The notes beneath the pieces are model-generated. The model saw nothing but the letters and a program-made list of their open reading frames with translations. It had not been told where the DNA came from and ran no database searches. A DNA stretch of 64,000 nt, from positions 62,001 through 126,000 of the forward strand of contig CAZMSD010000004.1 of NCBI GenBank assembly GCA_964568855.1, in the 5' to 3' direction. This document shows, piece by piece, positions 61,568 to 64,000 of this stretch. This DNA comes from CAZMSD01 sp964568855 (GTDB lineage Bacteria; CAIWAD01). The stretch's first letter is position 1; every line of letters starts with the position of its first letter. Made by a program: the position numbers and the translations under genes.

Positions 61568-63640
61568 TCAGCGCAGAAGAACCATGCGCCCGGCCAGTAC
61601 GGCCTCGCCGAAGTCCACGGTATAGATGTAGACCCCCGAAGGCGCGGGCCGGCCCCCGCTGATGGCTCCGTCCCAGGTCAGCTCGTGGATTCCGGCCCGT
61701 GTGACATCCAGGACCAGTACGCGCACTAGCTGGCCCTGGAGGTTATAGATCTTCACCACCAGCGGGCGGTCCAGCGCGTGCGCCACCATGATCCTGATGG
61801 CGGTGCGGGGATTGAAGGGATTGGGGTAGTTCCCCAGCAGGGCGAAGGCCGCGGGTCTTTCCGTCGCCCATTCATCCTCGCCGATGGAGATTTCGGGATC
61901 GTCGCCGAAGCTCGTGAAGGGCGAGATCACGCCCCAGGCCAGGCTGAGTGCGATGATCTCGTCGCGCAGCGCGCGGGCCTCGTCCGATTCCGGATCCAGC
62001 GCGTAGTACAAGACGAGCAGATGCTCGATCTTCGTTTTCGCCCACACCTTGGTCAGGAACTGGTAATCCGTGTTGGCCGTGTCCGCAAGCGCCAGGGGAT
62101 AGGAGTATTCCACCGGCTGCCCGAAGGCTTCGCCGGCGAGGTTGACCGTAACCTCGGCGGCCTGGGCATAGCGACCCGTTACGATCATCTGTTCGCCGAC
62201 GTACAGACTGGGCAGAGGCTGCGGATAGCACTCCGTCACGACGTCCGGGACGAAACTCAGGGTGGTGTTGAGCAGGACCGGATTGCGAATGCGCAGGTAG
62301 AAGTTCGTGATACACTCCTCAAGTTCCTCGTCATCCAGGAATTCCGCCAGTCCGTTGTTCCGGATCGCCAGCAGAGTCAGGAGTTGACGGTTGACGTCCG
62401 CGCCGATTCCGAAGGTGAAGATCGAGAGCAGGGTCTCGTTCTGGTCCACCAGGTTGTTTACGAGGTTGAGAATGCCCTCGGTGTCCGTGATACCGGCTGT
62501 GGGCAGCCCGTCGGTGAAGAAGACGATGATGTTGGCCGTGCTGTCGTCGGCCGCAGCGAATTGGGGGATCGCAAGCTCGAAGGCGCCTGAGATGTTGGTG
62601 GATCCATTGGCCTGGAAGCCGGAGATGTAAGCCAGAGCCTCCGCCTCGGTCTGGGCGTTGTAGTCCACGTGTTCGTCCCGGAAACACTGCACGTAGGTGG
62701 AAAAATCGACGATGTTGAAGCGGTCTCCCTCGTTCAGGTGTTCCACGACGAAGCTCGACGCATTCCGTGCCTGGACTATCTTCTGTCCCGACATGCTGCC
62801 CGAACGGTCGACGATCAGGGTAAAGACCTTGTCCATCACCTCGATCTCCTGGCTGGGATCCGGTTCGGCGATGAAGACGAAGAAGCCTCCGCCGTGTTCA
62901 TCCGGCAGCAGGCTGTCGGCGATCATGGTGCTCAGACCGAAGAGCCCCAGTTCATCCAGGTCCAGGGAGTACTGTAGCTCGTAATCTTCCTCCGCCGGGA
63001 TCTCGAAGTCCTGCCACAGCGCCTGTGCGAAATGGCCGTCGTTGCTCAAGTCGGCGTCCTGACCGCTGAGCATCACGATATCTTCTATGCTGCGCTGCGA
63101 ATGGAGCTGCAGCTGGAAGGATTGCAGGTCCAGCGGCATCTGTTGCACGAGATGCATGTCGTTCGGATAGCGGAAATTCACGTTGCCGAAAGAGTAGGGC
63201 AGCAGCTCCACGTAGCTCAGTTCGATCACGAGATTGGAGTCCGGCTGCAGCGGATCTTCCATGTCGAAATAGAGCGGCCATTCCCCTAGGAAGACCCGGA
63301 GGTTGGAATCGATTTCTCCCTCGCCCGGAAGGGTCGTGTCCTGTGGAGCAGGCTCGAACACGGCTTCATGCCAGGCCCCGTCCAAGCGCCACCGCAGTCC
63401 GGTGGCGCTGGCCTCGCCCGGCATCGGGAATCCGTACTTGATTTCCTGCGGATCATCGAAGGGATTATGGTAGGACTGCGTGGTGCGGACGACCGCCACC
63501 TGGCTTTCAACTTCCACGCTCACTTCGCTGGTCTGAATGGGCAGATAAACCGCGTTCACGGCGTCGATGATCGCCACTCCCCCGGCGTTAGCCAGACGGA
63601 CCAGCAGAAATGCTGTCAGCAAGCGGGTATGGACCTTCAT
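61568..63640 (-). CDS. Exported VIT and von Willebrand A domain protein with sorting domain
   Basis: The 690-residue protein has a signal peptide (about 1-19) and a VIT domain (about 25-150, with SQVAVVRTTQSYHNPFDDPQEIKYGFPMPG). The VWA domain carries the metal-ion adhesion site DRSGSMSG (D278, S280, S282) and FFTDGLPTAG. A long beta-rich part follows, and the C-terminus is NYPNPFNPRTAIRI to YIYTVDFGEAVLAGRMVLLR, the same sorting-type end as in the 56816 and 58098 proteins. VIT-VWA proteins bind ligands on surfaces. A sigma-54 promoter lies upstream on the minus strand (63778-63793), so it belongs with the other exported sigma-54 targets. Confidence 0.9.
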   Translation of the reverse strand: MKVHTRLLTAFLLVRLANAGGVAIIDAVNAVYLPIQTSEVSVEVESQVAVVRTTQSYHNPFDDPQEIKYGFPMPGEASATGLRWRLDGAWHEAVFEPAPQDTTLPGEGEIDSNLRVFLGEWPLYFDMEDPLQPDSNLVIELSYVELLPYSFGNVNFRYPNDMHLVQQMPLDLQSFQLQLHSQRSIEDIVMLSGQDADLSNDGHFAQALWQDFEIPAEEDYELQYSLDLDELGLFGLSTMIADSLLPDEHGGGFFVFIAEPDPSQEIEVMDKVFTLIVDRSGSMSGQKIVQARNASSFVVEHLNEGDRFNIVDFSTYVQCFRDEHVDYNAQTEAEALAYISGFQANGSTNISGAFELAIPQFAAADDSTANIIVFFTDGLPTAGITDTEGILNLVNNLVDQNETLLSIFTFGIGADVNRQLLTLLAIRNNGLAEFLDDEELEECITNFYLRIRNPVLLNTTLSFVPDVVTECYPQPLPSLYVGEQMIVTGRYAQAAEVTVNLAGEAFGQPVEYSYPLALADTANTDYQFLTKVWAKTKIEHLLVLYYALDPESDEARALRDEIIALSLAWGVISPFTSFGDDPEISIGEDEWATERPAAFALLGNYPNPFNPRTAIRIMVAHALDRPLVVKIYNLQGQLVRVLVLDVTRAGIHELTWDGAISGGRPAPSGVYIYTVDFGEAVLAGRMVLLR

Positions 63641-63664
63641 CGCTCGATCCTCCGTTTAGAATCC

Positions 63665-63680
63665 TGGCACATGCTCTGCT
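63665..63680 (+). promoter_or_regulatory. Orphan sigma-54-like box, plus strand
   Basis: TGGCACATGCTCTGCT has a perfect -24 half, the right spacing and GC, with one -12 mismatch. No plus-strand gene follows within the window, so it may be chance or drive an antisense or small RNA. Confidence 0.3.
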
Positions 63681-63777
63681 TTTTCTAACAGTCCAGGTTC
63701 GAGTTTCAGGTTCTGGAAGGATCGAACGTTGTCGCCCAAGGCGGGACAGGTTGGGGGGGCCCGCCATGCTGTTCATG

Positions 63778-63793
63778 TGCAAGAGGCGTGCCT
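63778..63793 (-). promoter_or_regulatory. Sigma-54 (-24/-12) promoter of the VIT/VWA gene
   Basis: Read on the minus strand, AGGCACGCCTCTTGCA matches the consensus except for the first base, with correct GG-N10-GC spacing. The transcript would start near 63766, about 126 nt before the ATG at 63640. The box lies 5 bp downstream of the stop of the gamma-glutamyltransferase gene, giving the VWA gene its own control. Confidence 0.72.
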
Positions 63794-63797
63794 GAGA

Positions 63798-64000
63798 TCA
63801 GTAGCCCAACGAAGAGGCGTCGGGATTCCGCGGATCGCTTGCGCCGAGCAGGATGCCGGTCTCCGGATCGCGCATCACGGCTTGCACGTCGCCCCAGGAC
63901 TTCTTGGGCTGATCGATGAAGGCGTGACCTTTGGCTTCCAATGCCTCGCGCACGTCCCGGGATAATCCGTAGTCCTCGTAGTACACGGAATCGGGCAGCC
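63798..64000 (-). CDS. ggt: Gamma-glutamyltransferase, C-terminal end, start beyond the right edge
   Basis: The minus-strand frame is open to the window edge and ends at 63798. The visible 67 residues (LPDSVYYEDYGLSRDVREAL, then KSWGDVQAVMRDPETG and GASDPRNPDASSLGY) match the C-terminus of the small subunit of gamma-glutamyltransferases. The conserved WGDVQAI.RDP.TG and ASDPR...G..GY pattern is typical. The enzyme moves or hydrolyses the gamma-glutamyl group of glutathione in the periplasm. The catalytic Thr lies outside the window. Confidence 0.88.
   Translation of the reverse strand, partial: LPDSVYYEDYGLSRDVREALEAKGHAFIDQPKKSWGDVQAVMRDPETGILLGASDPRNPDASSLGY

Overview
This 64 kb window looks like a chromosomal segment from a high-GC, Gram-negative, probably uncultured bacterium of the wider FCB-like group. 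Candidates such as Krumholzibacteriota or Eisenbacteria are an inference, not a proof. The hints are a roughly 1,000-residue SecA with an insertion and a C-terminal zinc motif, several exported proteins ending in a NYPNPFNPxT-type sorting domain, lipoprotein-type peptide-binding proteins and a murein-recycling Mpl ligase. No phage, insertion sequence, CRISPR array or rRNA is visible. One tRNA-Thr(CGT) follows secA.

Layout. 1-6.4 kb (minus strand): a large SNF2-type helicase cut by the left edge, an ExeM/NucH-like exported nuclease, a nitrilase-family amidohydrolase and a class I aminotransferase. 6.5-10.7 kb: a YcjF/DUF697-like membrane protein, an HExxH protein, DUF3788 and an MscS channel. 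10.9-16.3 kb (plus): a run of three exported proteins (one FlgT-N-like, one with a triplicated module) coupled to an enoyl-CoA hydratase. 16.3-26.7 kb: a FnIII-tailed exported protein, a Mut7-C RNase, a subtilisin-like protease, ornithine aminotransferase, secA and the tRNA. 26.8-39.6 kb: a NYN plus cold-shock fusion, DinB, a secreted CapA-like protein, a PTS operon (EI, HPr, IID, IIC) that lacks IIA and IIB here, polyprenyl synthetase, a lone receiver protein, Mpl and a Ca/Na antiporter. 39.6-46.4 kb: a complete Opp/Yej-type peptide ABC transporter. 46.4-63.6 kb: an accessory, secretion-rich region. The right edge holds the 3' end of a gamma-glutamyltransferase.

The most interesting signal is a candidate sigma-54 regulon for exported proteins. 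Two sigma-54 activators (47548-49623 plus, 51042-52928 minus) have TPR-like N-termini instead of receiver domains. Each is paired with a beta-helix-like exported protein (49620-50882; 52984-54033). Five good -24/-12 promoters (GG-N10-GC with most of TGGCAC-N5-TTGCW) lie 97-165 nt upstream of five exported-protein genes: the S8 protease, the small Cys-rich protein at 47016, the paralogues at 56816 and 58098, and the VIT/VWA protein at 63640. Palindromes suitable as enhancer sites lie upstream of at least two of them. The region also carries two paralogous peptide-binding lipoproteins (44412, 54362) but only one set of permeases and ATPases.

A second, genome-scale pattern is the heptamer GTATCAC/GTGATAC. 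I count 34 copies in both orientations, in all reading frames and in intergenic DNA, against about five expected from base composition. It is usually followed by G.
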